A stretch of 64,000 nucleotides of DNA from Quillaja saponaria. Taxonomy: Eukaryota; Streptophyta; Magnoliopsida; Fabales; Quillajaceae. The position numbers were made by a program, and so were the translations under genes. The stretch is from positions 15,624,001-15,688,000 of the forward strand of contig CM055607.1 of the NCBI GenBank assembly GCA_029379385.1, read 5' to 3'. Shown here one piece after another: positions 34,076 to 46,899 of this stretch. Under the pieces are notes generated by a model. That model was not told the DNA's origin, made no database searches, and saw nothing but the letters and a program-made list of their open reading frames with translations. Position 1 is the first letter of the stretch. Every line of letters starts with the position of its first letter.

Positions 34076-35140
34076 TTAATTGAGGAAAACAATGGTGAAA
34101 GTATGTGTAGGAGTACCAAAGGTTCCTCCTTTTTCCTTGTGAGTAGTATTTCCCAGTTTAATCCATTTATTTTCACTTAATTGCTTCCATGTGGAAAGGG
34201 TTTGGAACTGGGTGAAAATATTTAGAAAAGTCTCATGTGGTTGAACAGAGGATTCTACTAGATGTGTCTTTGTCTTGAGATTCACGGAAGTGAGAAAGAG
34301 ATGTGTAGGGATGAAAAATCTAATGGAATATTTGTGTAGTAAATACCACAGGAATGAAATAATTTGTACTGGTAAATTTTGCCAGAGAATGACTTGTCAA
34401 AATTGGAATATGTAGACAAAGAGGTATTTTGGGTGAATGCCTCCTTTATTAACATAAAGATGACCATATTTTCTAAGGAGAAACTGATATTTGAAAATCA
34501 TATCTTCTGCCCTGGAGTCTAGAGTCTTGGTTGAAATAAGTGACTGGACTTCTTTTGGAAGGGCACTGTAAATTTGAGCTAGATCCAAGAGACAAATGAG
34601 AGGAAGAGGAGAGTCAAGCGAAAGATGAAATCAGTTTACAAGTGGGCGAGAGAGGATGTCCAGTAGGATATTGTCTTCTCCCTTTATATGTTTGACATCA
34701 AAAGTGTAAGCACTGAACCATTCAATAAGGTGAAGTGGTTGAGCATTGGGAATCTTTTTTTTCTTGATTTGAATGATACTAGGAAATGTTACCATGTTTG
34801 TTTCTAGAAGAAAGTGATGTCCAGTCAAATGAATTTCGAATATTTTAATTCCATATTTATGGCTAACATTTTCTTCAAAGTGAAGTGGTAAGTGAGATTG
34901 GGAATCTGAAACCTATCCACATTTGTAACTACAAAGTTATTTTTTCCCTTGTTTTTCTTCAAGGAGAATCGCTCCCCAGAATTTGTCACTTGTGTCTTTT
35001 TTCAATTTTCTTTTGCCATCCGAAGGGAATTTGTAAAGACGGAAGATTTTTACCTAGCTTTCAATATTTGGATAGTTGAAGTATGAAGACTAGACCACCT
35101 TGGATGGTCCTTTTTCGACATTTGTTTGAGTGGTTGAATA
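34076..35140 (-). pseudogene. EPRV-2: decayed caulimovirid RNase H and downstream frame
   Basis: Minus-strand remnants in several frames. The RNase H region (35080-34640) shows SDKFWGAILLEEKQGKK, YGIKIFEIHLTG and FDVKHIKGEDNILLDILSRP, the caulimovirid RNase H series ending in a DxLSRP-type tail. Downstream come LAQIYSALPKEVQSLI (34588-34397) and WKQLSENKWIKLGN (34285-34076), apparently from the following viral region. The upstream RT part is missing because copia LTR sequence begins at 35141. It is unlike EPRV-1 in sequence, so it is a separate virus lineage. Assignment to Caulimoviridae rather than Ty3 rests on the RNase H wording. Confidence 0.6.
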
Positions 35141-35619
35141 TGTTAGAAATTTCATATGTGGGCTGCCTATTAATTGTATGATTTTGTTTTAATAATAAAA
35201 CGGGCTTAAGGTTTGATCCATTTGAGACAAGCTGGTAAAAGCTCATATAATTTATGTGATCATTTGGGATAGGGCTTAAGCACAGTTCTTATCTGATTAG
35301 ATGTCTTATTTGATTAGATGTGGATTGACAGTAAGTGTAGGTTGAGTGATTTTAGGAGTCTTTAATGGGAGGACGCTTAGAGTTTTATCTGATAATAAAT
35401 AGCTAGGTCCCCTCTCATTTCTCAACATGCGTATCTTGCCCTATTGAGAGTTACCACTAAATACAGAAAGTACGGAGAGGAAGATCTGGCTGTGTGAGCA
35501 TTTACTGAGGCATGTTTGGCTGAGATTCTACATATTCGCTGTTATGGCTCAATCAGGTATGCAAACCTTATTATTAATGTGTTCTAAATTCATGTACGAG
35601 ATCCTGTATAATTATTACA
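35141..35619 (+). repeat. 5' LTR of copia element A
   Basis: A 479-bp TG...CA segment directly followed by the tRNA-Met-like primer site. There is no second copy in the window for comparison, so the left border is inferred from TG placement. Confidence 0.7.
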
Positions 35620-37109
35620 TGTGGTATCAAAGCCTAATCTACATGAATTTAGAACCCTAATATTTATTTATTTAACATAAAATTATAGGGTTCATATAAG
35701 TCAGTTTCTTTAAACTCAAAATCGTAACTCATATATGAATGAAATTGAGCCCAATTTGTTAGGGCTTTTATAGGTCTCATTATATATCAATTTTAAAATT
35801 CGGGTTGTTTTAAAATAGAAATTAAGTTTTTGATTTGAAAACTAAGATTTCAAGTTGTTTTGATCAATTTAAATCATAGGTTTAGATTATGCTATGTTTT
35901 TATGCATAGTCAGGAATCATTCAATGAGTTTAATTCGTATTATTTTGAAAAATTGGAATGAAACCCTTAGGAAATAGAGTTAAGATTCATGTCATTATAA
36001 TTTCAATTGATTGAAATATTATCTTGATAAAATATGAAATTGTTATAGGGTTATTGTTACAAAAGTAATTTAAAACAAACCCACACAAAAATTTAAGAAA
36101 AAGCATTAAAAGGGCTTCAGAAAAACACAATATTCAGAAACTAGGTCGTAACAGACCTGTTTCTTCCAGTCCCGGTCAAGAAGACCGGGTTAGGAGGAGG
36201 AAGAAAGGGATACAGCCGCCACAAGGCATATCCCACGCATGGCAGGTGGTGCGTGTGGTACATGAGCCATCTTCCACAGTCTCGTTTCCCCCCAATTTTT
36301 TTATAGAATTAATTTTTTGAATTTTATGGTATGGTTAAATTTGGGATATTATGTGCATGATTTATTGGTTTGGTTAATGATATTTTGTTATGTTTTAAAC
36401 TAATATGGTTGCATATAAATAATTGTTGAGAACTGTTTAATTTTCATATTTTATATGTTCTGGAACTTTTAACAGTAGGTCCTTAGTTAGAGCTAAATAA
36501 TTTCGTACTCTCATGTTTTCATAACATGTGTTGGTTAGAATGCTTCTATTTCGATTCAATTTTTCAAAGTTGCAACTTGTGTTTAATTGTCATATGAGAT
36601 ACTTTTAAAATGTATTTCAGTTTGAAAAGATAAATTATGAGTAATTATATTTTCCCTGCTTGAGAAAATCTTATCGGTTTATGTAGATGGTTGCCACCAA
36701 AGTGGTTTATCTATATAGATTTGTGGGATTTTTGAAAGCTATAGTACGAGATGTTTCTTAAATTATTGTATATAGTTTCTTATCCAAATGAGGTTATAAT
36801 ATATTTTGATTTTGGAAAATATACGAAACATATGGTTTGAGGTATACTAGCCTAGAAGGTTTCTCTGCCCAAAAGGGATAGACTTTTCGAGAGCTGGGAT
36901 GCTCTAATTTTAGTTTCATGTGTTGAACATGAGATCCTAATAGCATCTTACATTCTCTGCCCAAAGAAGAGTTTGTAATGATGCACTTTGGATTCATGGA
37001 GAATAAATTTTTATTCTTGATTTTTAATTACTCAATTTGTTGACATGTTGCATTATTTGTTATTGAATCAGTCTCCCTATTTGTTAACAACAATAGTGCT
37101 ACTATTGAA

Positions 37110-37400
37110 TTGTTGAACGATTCTAACTTTAAGAAATGGAAGCAAGATGTTGAATTTGCCTTTGGAATTATGGATATCAATTTAGCTCTACATAGTGAGA
37201 AACTTGCTGATTATTCTGGTGCTTGCTCCATAGCTCAGAAAGAGGCTTTTGACAAATGGAAGAGATCAAATAGGTTGAGTTTGATCTACATGAGGAGATC
37301 AATCTCTGAACACCTTTTGAGTGGGTTGCCTGAAAGTCAAAGTGCCAAAAACTCCATGAAAGTTGTGGGGGATAGGTATAAGGTATCTGATAATACTTGA
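37110..37400 (+). pseudogene. copia A gag (UBN2-type) fragment
   Basis: FKKWKQDVEFAFGIMDINLAL and WKRSNRLSLIYMRRSISEHL are the UBN2-type gag core of plant copia elements. The frame breaks after VGDRYKVSDNT. A zinc knuckle, CFFCKKRGHGK, follows at about 37840 but loses its last Cys to a frame break next to a TAG at 37874-37876. Confidence 0.8.
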
Positions 37401-37979
37401 GACTGGAAAGCTAATAAATGATCTAGCCGGTATGAGATATGCAAATGGAACTGGGGTTCGGGAATTTATTCTCAAAATGGTTCATGTACAAACCAAGTTT
37501 AAAAATAAATAAATTTCAATTCCTGATAGTTTTGTGATTCATAATTCTCTCAATTCCTTACCACCTGATTTCTCCCAAATTAAAACTATAACACCCAAAA
37601 TGAATCTGGGACCATCAATGACCTTATTTCTAAGTGTGTGGCTAAGAAGGATAAGCTTAAGAAAGAAAAGAGTGAAACCAAACTTTTTGTTTCCCATTCT
37701 AAACCTAGTTCTACTAATGGTGGTCAGAGTAAGTCTAAATCTACTCATCATAAGAAAACTCAAGATGCGAAAGGGCATGGTACTGGTCAGAAACCTGATG
37801 TGAGTGATCATAAGGCTGTCATTAAAAAGGACATTACATGTTTCTTTTGCAAAAAGAGAGGTCATGGAAAGTAGACTGCTTCAAATTAAAATCCCGGTTA
37901 GAAAAGCAAAATAAACAAGAAGGCAACTCACTAGTTTTAGTTTGTTTTGAATCCAATTTAGTTAATGTCCCATCAAATT

Positions 37980-39340
37980 CTTAGTGGCTTGACAGTGGTG
38001 CAACTATTCATGTTGCTTGTACCATGCAGGGGTTCAAACACAAAAAGAAGCCAATTGATTTAGAGGCAAAGCTTAGAGTCAAAGATGATGTCAATATTGA
38101 AGTTGAGTCCATAAGAATTGTCTTTTTAATTTTAGAAAGTGGTTTTGAACTTGTTTTGGAAAACAATTTTTATGTACCAAATTTTAGGCGGAATTTGATT
38201 TCAATTTCCTTGTTGGACAAAATTGATTATTCCTTTAATTTTGGTAATTCAAAAGTTCAATTGCTTTTAAATTCTGAAATTCTTGGAAGGTGTGTTTTTT
38301 CTAATGGTTTATACACAATGATTTTAGCACCCTTAAATATTAATTCTTCCTTAAATATTGAAAAAGTTATTTCTAAAAGATCTTTAATTAAAAAGAAATC
38401 CTCAATGCTTTCGCATAAGCGTCTGGGTCACATATCAAGGGAAAGAGTTGAATGACTCATTAAGGATGGTATCTTATCATCACTTGATTTTGATGACTTA
38501 GAAACTTGTGTTGATTGTATTAGAGGTAAACTGACCAAGACAAAGAAAAAAGGGTCAACCCGTAGTTCAGAACTCTTAGAGATCATTCACACAGATATTA
38601 GTGGACCCTATTCCACCAATTTATGTAAAAATTGTTATTTCATTATCTTCATTGATGACTTTTCTCGTTTTGGTTTTTTATACTTGATTAAAGATAAATC
38701 TGATTCTTTTGATAAATTTATAATTTTCAAAACTGTAGTTGAAAAACAATTAGGGAAAGTCATTAAGATTATGAGATCTGACCATGGGGGTGAGTATTAT
38801 GGAAAACATGGAGTTGATGGATAACGTATGGGACCATTTGCCAAGTACTTACAAGAGTGTGAGATTGCTGCCCAATATACCATGCCTAGTAGCCCTGACC
38901 AAAATGGTGTGGCTGAATGACATAATCACACCCGTAAGGACATGATGAGGAGTTTGATGAATAAGTCAAACTTACCTGAATATCTTTGGGGGAAGCCATT
39001 AAAATTGCCTTGTATATCCTTAATAGGGTTCCTAGTAAAGCGGTGCCTAAAACAATTTTTAAGTTGTGGACTGGGAGGAAGCCTAGCTTGAACCATTTTT
39101 CGTATTTGGGGGTGTCCAGTTAAAATAAGAATCTATAACCCAAATGAGAAGAAAACCGACCCTAGATCTACCTGCTATTATTTTATTGATTATCTAGATC
39201 ACTCTAAAAGATACAAGTTCTATTGCCCCGCACAAGGAACTAAAATAATGGAATCACAAACTACCAAGTTCTTGGAATTTGATGTTTCTGAGTTGGAAAA
39301 GTCTTCACCTTTAGATTAGGGAGAATGAAGTAAGGATTTT
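37980..39340 (+). pseudogene. copia A protease and integrase
   Basis: Protease active site WLDSGATIHVA near 37985. The integrase zinc-binding part has HKRLGHISRERVE and CVDC (about 38410-38520). The catalytic core has HTDISGPYS, RSDHGGEYYGK and SPDQNGVAE (38590-38920), so the D,D-35-E residues are still visible. Stops occur at 38454, 38821 and 38918. Degenerate. Confidence 0.8.
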
Positions 39341-39564
39341 ACTATTCTATTATATGATTTGTCAAAAGCAACTATTTATATGCCTGTTGTGAGAATAGGT
39401 AATGGGGGGAAATAAATAAACAAGCTAAAGTAGCATCACCTGTTCCCACTGATGCTATTGTATATGTTCCTAACGAAGCTCCTCAGCAACAAAATCTAGT
39501 TGCACAAATACCTGTTAGAAGGTCTGAACGGCAGAGAAGACATGCTATTTCTGATGACCTCATT

Positions 39565-39890
39565 ATGTATTTTGGTGAAATTGATTATGATGTTGGTCAT
39601 ATTATTGATCCTACTACATATGGAGAAGCTGTCTCCAGTCCACAGTCAGACAAGTGGATTGAAGCCATGAGAGAAGAGATGCAATCTATGGTACATAATG
39701 GTGTATGGGAGTTGGTTGCACTTCCAGAGGGTTGCAGACCCATTGGGTGTAAGTGGTTTTACAAGACTAAGAAAGATTCAAAGGGAAAAATTGAGCGTTT
39801 CAAAGCAAGACTTGTAGCTAAAGGTTTCTCTCAAAGAGAATATGACAACTTCATTATATCTAGCAAACCAGGCTCTGGGAGGCTATTTTA
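39565..39890 (+). pseudogene. copia A reverse transcriptase, N-terminal part
   Basis: TYGEAVSSPQSDKWIEAMREE, GVWELVALPEGCRPIGCKW and KIERFKARLVAKGFSQRE are the canonical start of copia RT. The sequence stops before the catalytic YVDD motif, at the junction with copia B. Confidence 0.85.
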
Positions 39891-41500
39891 AGACATATAA
39901 AGACTTTTTCAATTTACACATCATACTTGACTCCGCTTGAGCAACAAAACTAGTGGTTCTTAATGAAAACTTCTTTAAGATCACCATGTAAGAAAGTATT
40001 CTTGATGTTGAACTGATGGAATGACCAAAAAGAATTAGCAATAAGAAAGATGAAATCCTTGACAAGAGTAATTTTAGCTATGAAGAGAGAAAGTCTCTGA
40101 ATAATCTGCAACATAGACCTAAGTGTATCTGTTTATGACTATTTTGGCCTTTAAGTGATTAATAGAACCATCAATGGTGAATTTTCACGGTGTATACTCA
40201 TTTACAAGCCAACTGTAGACTTACCCTGAAGGTAAAGGGTCTAGTTCTCAAGTGCTATTAATATGTTGAGCATCCAATTCATCAACCATATTTTGTTGCT
40301 ACCCAAGATGAGCAAGAGCATCACTAGTAGACTTTAGAACAAAAACAGAAGATAAAGAGGATACAAGTGTAAAATAAAATGAAGATAAATGATGATAATT
40401 AAAAAAAGTATGAATATGATAAGGATTACGATTTGAGCTAGAGCCTCTTCGAAAAATAAGAGACAGAGCAGGATCAGAGGCATACGAAAACGTTGGTGCA
40501 GAGTAAGCCATCAGATATATCAACAGTGTCTGCTGGAGGATCAGGTAGAGAACGACGATGGTAAACTAGTAGTGGACAGTTGGATAAGGTAGAGGACTTA
40601 GGTACTGGTATAGATGGTAGTGGTTCATATGGTTCAAGATAAGGTACTGAAAGAGCCTCAAAGATAGAAAGTGACTCAAGAAAGTTGAGGAAAAGAATGG
40701 AGATTCCTCAAAGAATGTGACATCGGCGAAAATAAAGTAGCAGTTTTTATATAAAGAGTAACACTCGTACCCCTTTTGAAGACGAGAACAACCTAAGATA
40801 TGTACTTGATTGATTTGAGAGAGTTTATCTTGCCCATGTATTAGATCATGAACAAAACAAGCGCAATCAAATATGTGAAGCAAAAGTGAATATAAGGGAT
40901 ATTAGGAAAGAGAATGGCATGTGAAATTTTATTGTGCAATGCAGAAGATGACATGTAGTTAGTGACGGTAGCATGTAGTAAGGACATCATCACCCCAAAA
41001 CTAAAGTGAAACATGATTATGTAGTAATAAAGTGTGAGCGGTTTCAATTAAATGTTTAATTTTATATTCAATAACTCCATTTTGTTAAGGGGTGTGAGAA
41101 CAAAATGATTCATATAATATACCTTGAGATGTTATAAAATGCTAAAATGACATAGAAAAGTATTCTTGTGCATTATTACTACACAAAATGCAAATAAAAA
41201 CATCAAATTGTGTTTTAATTTAAATACAAAATTAGTTGGAATATAAAAAAATAACTCATAATGATTTTTCATTAAAGATAACCTAGTGCAATGAGAATAT
41301 TCATTAATAAAAAGTAACAAAATACTGAAATCTCAAAGATGAATTGACACAACTAGGGCCCGAACATCAGTATAAACAAGATTAAAAGGAGACTCTGCTC
41401 TAAAAGACCATGCTTTGGAAACCAAGCACGTGTGTGCTTGCCAAAATGCTAGGGATGAACGTTAACACATACACACTAATGAAACTACTAATACTTTACT
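39883..41500 (-). pseudogene. copia element B fragment (integrase to RT), minus strand
   Basis: Minus-strand pieces in order from 41500 down: integrase core (RFQYFVTFINEYSHCTRL-like, about 41340-41270), SSALHNKISHAILFPN (about 40940), the integrase tail FDCACFVHDLI...LGCSRLQKGYECYS and FADVTFFEESPFFS (40883-40700), and RT (DGSINHLKAKIV near 40170, then FVAQAESSMMCKLKKSLY near 39920). Full of stops. It has no LTRs and abuts copia A tail to tail at about 39890. Confidence 0.8.
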
Positions 41501-42200
41501 ACACCTTGCTTTTCTTTTCAGAGTCACTGTGGGGTGAAGCCTCATACAACAATCTACACTATTAATCACACCCTTTACACTTACACTATTTTGAAAAACA
41601 AGTCTCCTTATAAGTGTTTGCATGGTGTTCATCCTTATTATAGTCTTCTATATGTTTTTGGTTATGTATGTTTTGTTCAACTACAACCACATGAGAGGCA
41701 CAAGTTAGAGCCTCGATCTTGTATGTGTTGCTTTTTGGGGTCTGATATAGGACAAAAAGGGTATTGGTGCAATGATTCTATTTCAAAATGTCTAAGAGTT
41801 TTCTCATAATGTTGCATTCTGGAAAAATATTTTCTTTAGTCAAATTTTCTCGTTCGACACTCCTCGTTCATAATCTTCTTTGAAGATGCTAGTTAGTACA
41901 TTGTTGATCTCTATATACTCAAGTACCCTGACTCTAGCTCAACATGGCACACCTTTGCCAGCTCTCTTAGATCCTCATGTTCTTGATCCTAGTCTATCTT
42001 TCTTGTCCACATCCAGACTTGCTCACCATATGTTCTCGAGGTATGTATATCTTCTGACAAGATAAGAAAACCCAATACACTTCGTGAAATATTATCACCT
42101 ACTATTGTGTACTTATCACTCTTCATGAACCTACCACTCTGGAAGAAGTTTTATGTGACCCTCTTTTCGTAGAAAAATATGAATGATAATTTAAATGCAA
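41501..42200 (+). pseudogene. copia element C, integrase C-terminal part
   Basis: NKSPYKCLHGVHPYYSLLYV, FGYVCFVQLQPHERHKLEPR and CFLGSDIGQKGYWCND are the integrase C-terminal region of plant copia elements on the plus strand. It continues with decayed sequence to HEPTTLEEVLCDPLF (about 42118-42165), which resembles the start of RT. The matching RNase H end may be the plus-strand fragment at 54040-54740, with the intervening elements inserted between them. Confidence 0.75.
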
Positions 42201-42479
42201 TCACTAAAACTAACACTCAATATTCAGTTGATTTTCCTTCAAAAAAAAAAATCTATTATTGGTTGCAAGTAAATGTACAAAATCAAAACACATGCAAATG
42301 ACAATGTTGAATGTTACAAGACGCGTCCGATTATAAAGGGATACATATATGGGTATGACACTAAGGAGACAAAGGCAAAGATTCCAACCAGAAACTAAAT
42401 AAATACTGAAAATGCTAGAAGAAGTCAAAGTAGTGGTAAGGGAAGAGGTGTAGTCTCCTAAGAAAGCTAATGTAGTTAT

Positions 42480-45400
42480 AAATGAAACAGCTAAGGTAAA
42501 TTCAAGTAGGAAGCTAGTAATCTGGTCATAACAACTGAAGTAGATTCAGTAGAAGTTGGTAATTTAACTGAAATAGTTGAGGTAGAATCTGTAAAAGGTG
42601 ATGGTCGTGAGGTAATAGACGCACTTAATTTTGATGGAGTTGGCAACCTAGAGGAAGAAGATACCGAAGAGCTCTCAGCAAATATTGACATCAGTCATCA
42701 TTCTGCCAAGTGAATTCTCAGTTGAAGATGGAGCATTGGTGGAGCTAGAAGGAGATGTTTTAGTTGAAGAAACTGAACATGCTACTTTATTGGAAAAGAA
42801 GGAAACCCGGGCCAGCCATGATACAGTATGAGAAACGTTCAGAGGCTATGACTAACCATCTTAAGCCTTTGTACATAAAAGCATCATACCATTAGGCAGA
42901 CCAGTCAGCCGAGTCTTCATAGATGATAGAACAATTTTAAATATTATTCTTATCGGTACAATGTTGAAATTGGGTAAATCAAAAAGCCGATCTCATATCT
43001 ACCAATATAAAGATGACAAACTTTACGGGGGAGACAACCACTACAGTATGGGTATTGGTAGCCGAGATCACTAGTTGGAAGCAAGACCATAAGTTCAACA
43101 TTCTTTGTGGTGGATGCCAAACCCACTTACTCTGTTTTGCTAGGTATAGATTGGATTCATTCCAATCAATATGTTCCTTCCACGTTGCACCAGGTGTTAA
43201 TATTTTAAGAATGTGACAAAATATAAGTGGTATCAGCCGATCAGAATCCTTTTGCAGTTGATATTAAGATGATAGAGGCTATTTTCGACTCACCATGGGT
43301 AGAGACACTACTAAACAATTATGAAGAAGGATCTATGGAATCTTGTAATTTCATTACTCAGGATTTCCAAATAAACATTCAGTTAATAGCTGAGGCTGAA
43401 TCACTGGCTTCTCTTATAAGATGTTAATGGATAAAAACCTCAAAGTAGTAGAGAATATCCTGCAACGAATTTCTATGCTCTTAGCCAAAACCAGGAAATA
43501 TGGAACAAACCCCTAGCATATCGGGGGGCATGAGGAAGAGTAAGATCAGAGAATTGCAGGCCCTGTTTATGAAAGAGAAGCCTAGCTTTGAAGCTTAACA
43601 CCCTTTGATTGATGTTAACTTGAGTACTTGAAGAAGAATCACGATTAACTAGGATCAGTCGCCTATTAGCTGAATCCGATAGACATCAGTTGATCGAGCT
43701 CATCAAGTAGTACAAAGATTGTTTTGCCTAGGAATACCACGAAATGCCAGGGTTATCTAGGCAATTGGTTGAGCATCGGTTATCGGTAAAAGAAAGCTTC
43801 AAGCCTCATAAACAGCCAACTAGAATGTTCAATCCTGGGTTGATGATAAAAATCAAAGAGGAAATTGAGATACTTTTGAAAGCTGGATTCATATGCACTG
43901 CTCGGTATGTGGAATGACTATATAATATTATCCCTGTTATAAAGAAGAGTGGCCAAGTCAGAATATGTATAGATTTCAGAAACTTGAATTTAGTTATCCT
44001 TAAAAACGAATATGTTATGTTAGTAATCGATATACCGGTGGATGCAATCTTTAATCACGGGATTCTTGCTTTCATATATGGATATTTAGGATACAACAAG
44101 ATATTTGTAGTCAAAGAAGACATCCACAAGACTACATTTCGTTGTCCTGGTGCATTAGGAATTTTTGAATGACATGTCATGCCATTTGGCTTAAAAAACG
44201 CAGGTGCAACATACCAACGAGCGATGAATGTCATTTTTCATGACCTAATTGTTCATAGCATAGAGATTTATATAGATGACGTGGTGATAAAGTCAGAAGG
44301 AGTCAATCATCATCTAATTAATCTGGAGCAAGCCTTCAAAAGAATGAGATTCCACAACATGAAGATGAATCTAGTTAAATGCACTTTTGCAGTCTAGGCT
44401 GGTAATTTTCTCCACTTTCTCGTACATCGGCAAGGAATTAAGATTGACAAGAACAAAGCTAAAGCAGTCCTGGAAGCAAGACCACCACAAAATAAGAAAG
44501 AATTATAGAGCTTAATTAGCAAAATCAACTTTATGAGAAGATTTATTGCTAATTCGATCGACAAAATGAAAACTTTCTCACCTTTGCTAAAGCTAAGGAG
44601 AGCTAAGGAGTTCATCTCGGGGAGAAGAGCAGCAATTGACATTTGAACAGATTAAGCAGAGTTTAGCCAATCCTGCTAGTTTTGGTGCCTCCAATACTAG
44701 GTAGGCCTTTGAAGCTCTATATCTTAGCTGCTAAAGAATCTATTGACTGCCTATTGGTATAGGATGCCTACTACTAAAGAATCTATAGAGCTATTATTAC
44801 TTGAGTAGTGTTTTAAATGATATAGAATGCAGATATACTCTAATTGAAAAGTTATGCCTTTCCTTTTACCATGCTTGCATCGAGTTGGATATTATCTCTT
44901 GCCTAAAGAGGTGTTGGTCATGTGCAAAATCAACATAGTGAAGTATTTACTCAATAAGCCTATTTTGCAAGGAAGATTAATGAAATGGGCTACCAAATTA
45001 AATACTTTTGCTTTGAGATACATCTAATTAAGAGCTATTAAAAGATGGGCCTTAGCCAATTTCTTAACTCAACATCTATGTGTTGAGATACACGTTAGCT
45101 TGAGGCACACAATTATATTCATTTGAAACCTTGGATGTTGTCATTTGAGGGGTCTGAAGCTCAGAAATGAGTAAGTGCTGGAGTTGTTATCATTAGTCCT
45201 ACTAGCAAGATTGGCAAATTCATATTCCATCTAGAGCTCAACCATTTCAATAATCAAGTTGAGTATGAAGCATTGATTCTTGGGTTGCGTTTGTTGATTT
45301 CTATGAAGGCTTAGTTCATGAAAATCGTAGGAGATTCTTAGCTTAATAATTAAGGCAACTAATTGGGGAATACAAATGCAATAATCAAAACTTGCTAAGT

Positions 45401-46680
45401 TATTATCAAATGGCTAACACTTTACTTAAGCAATTTGTCGATGTAAATAATGCATATACCAACTAGGGAAAATTGAGATGCCAATAATCTAGCCCGATAT
45501 GCTTATGTGTTCAAGGTTGATCTTGAAGATGTTGTCTTTCATTTTCCTAACATCGCAGCAATCGATCACCAAACAATAGCAGATGATTAGGGGAGCTGAG
45601 TTGAATCAGCTATCTAAATGATCCATCCAGTCCTGTGGACTTCAAGCTCAAATAGAAAGCCTTAAGATATGTCCTGGTAGATGATGAATTGTTCAAAAGA
45701 GGACATGAAGGTTTGTTGTTGAAATGCTTAGAAAAAGGTAAAGCCTTAAAATTCATGGAAGAATACCATGAGGAAGTTATGGAACACATAGATCTGGGCC
45801 TAAAATATGATGGTTAATTCATAGACATGGCTATTATTAGCCAACCATTACATCTGATTGCTACAAGTACTCTAAAGGGTGAGAAGTATGTCAACTACAT
45901 GGTCCAATTCAGATAGTGCCAGCTGAGGAACTTCATCCTAATCATCAAGCTGTGGCCTTTAAGAGGTTAGGCTATGGATTTGATCGATAAGATTTATCCT
46001 CCTTCATCCAAGAAGCATTTCTTTATTATTATAGTGATAGATTATTTTACTAAGTGGGTAGAAGCTCAGCCAATGGTGAATGTAACACAAGATGATGTAA
46101 TTAGCTTTCATTGAAAACTAAATTATTCATAGATTTGGTATTCTTTAAATCATAACAGCTTGATCAAGGTACGGTTTTTATTGGGGATAAGGTGGTGGCC
46201 TTTGTACAAGAATTTGGTATTAAAATAGGTCACTCAACACCATACTATATTCAAGCGAATAGGCAAGCAGAGGCTACTAACCGAACCCTAATCAACATGA
46301 TCAAGAGATCTTTGAAAGACAAGCCTAGAAAAATGGCATAAAGTGTTATCAAAGGTTCTTTGGGCATACATAAATGCTAAGTATATTGAAACTAATCTTA
46401 CTCCATATCGTCTAACGTATGGTCAAGATGCTGTGTTACCTTTGGAGATTACAGTTAAGTCTTTAAGGGTGGCAAAGAAAAACAACTTGGAGCCTGGGGA
46501 GTATTTACAAGCCTTATCTATGGAGTTAGATTTAGTTGATGAAGACCGATTAATGGCACTTGATAATATTTAGCTCAACAAAGCTAAGATGGCCAAGAGC
46601 TATAATAAGCATGTCAAGACAAAGAGGTTTGTAGAAGGTGACCTTGTTTGGAAAACTATTTTACCAATTAGGAACTAAAG
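42480..46680 (+). pseudogene. Ty3/gypsy (Tat lineage) pol
   Basis: Degenerate polyprotein. A protease region at about 42860-43220 ends in SADQNPFAVDIKMIEAIF. RT runs 43780-44650, with VRICIDFRNLN, HVMPFGLKNAGATYQRAMN and YIDD at 44269-44280. RNase H follows. At 45170-45310 is a second RNase H (AGVVIISPTSKIGKFIF, NNQVEYEALILGLRLL), the extra domain that marks Tat/Ogre-type elements. Integrase follows at 45800-46570, its tail reading TPYRLTYGQDAVLPLEITV and VDEDRLMALDNI. Many stops. No 5' LTR is found, so the left end is truncated. Confidence 0.85.
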
Positions 46681-46899
46681 ACCCTAAGTTCGGTAAATGA
46701 TTGCCAATTTGAGAATGATTATTTATTATTAGCCATGTTATTCCAAGTGGTGTTCATCGGCTAATTAACATGCAAGGAGAAGAATTGAATAGAAGCATCA
46801 ATGGAAAATACTTAAAGTTTTATTTCCTTTTCATCTGGGAAGTGAATGCTTTAAAGAGTCTTAAAAGTAGCTACAAGCCAGCTACTTAGCTTAAAGAAC

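Larger units (their letters stand above)
35141..39890 (+). mobile_element. copia element A, 3'-truncated
   Basis: The 5' LTR is 35141-35619 (TGTTAGAA to TTACA) and the primer site TGGTATCAAAGC is at 35622-35633. A ~1.5-kb leader is followed by gag, protease, integrase and the start of RT, all interrupted by stops and shifts. The element ends abruptly inside RT at about 39890, where opposite-strand copia sequence begins. No matching 3' LTR is seen. It begins exactly where EPRV-2 stops, so it probably inserted into that fossil. Confidence 0.85.
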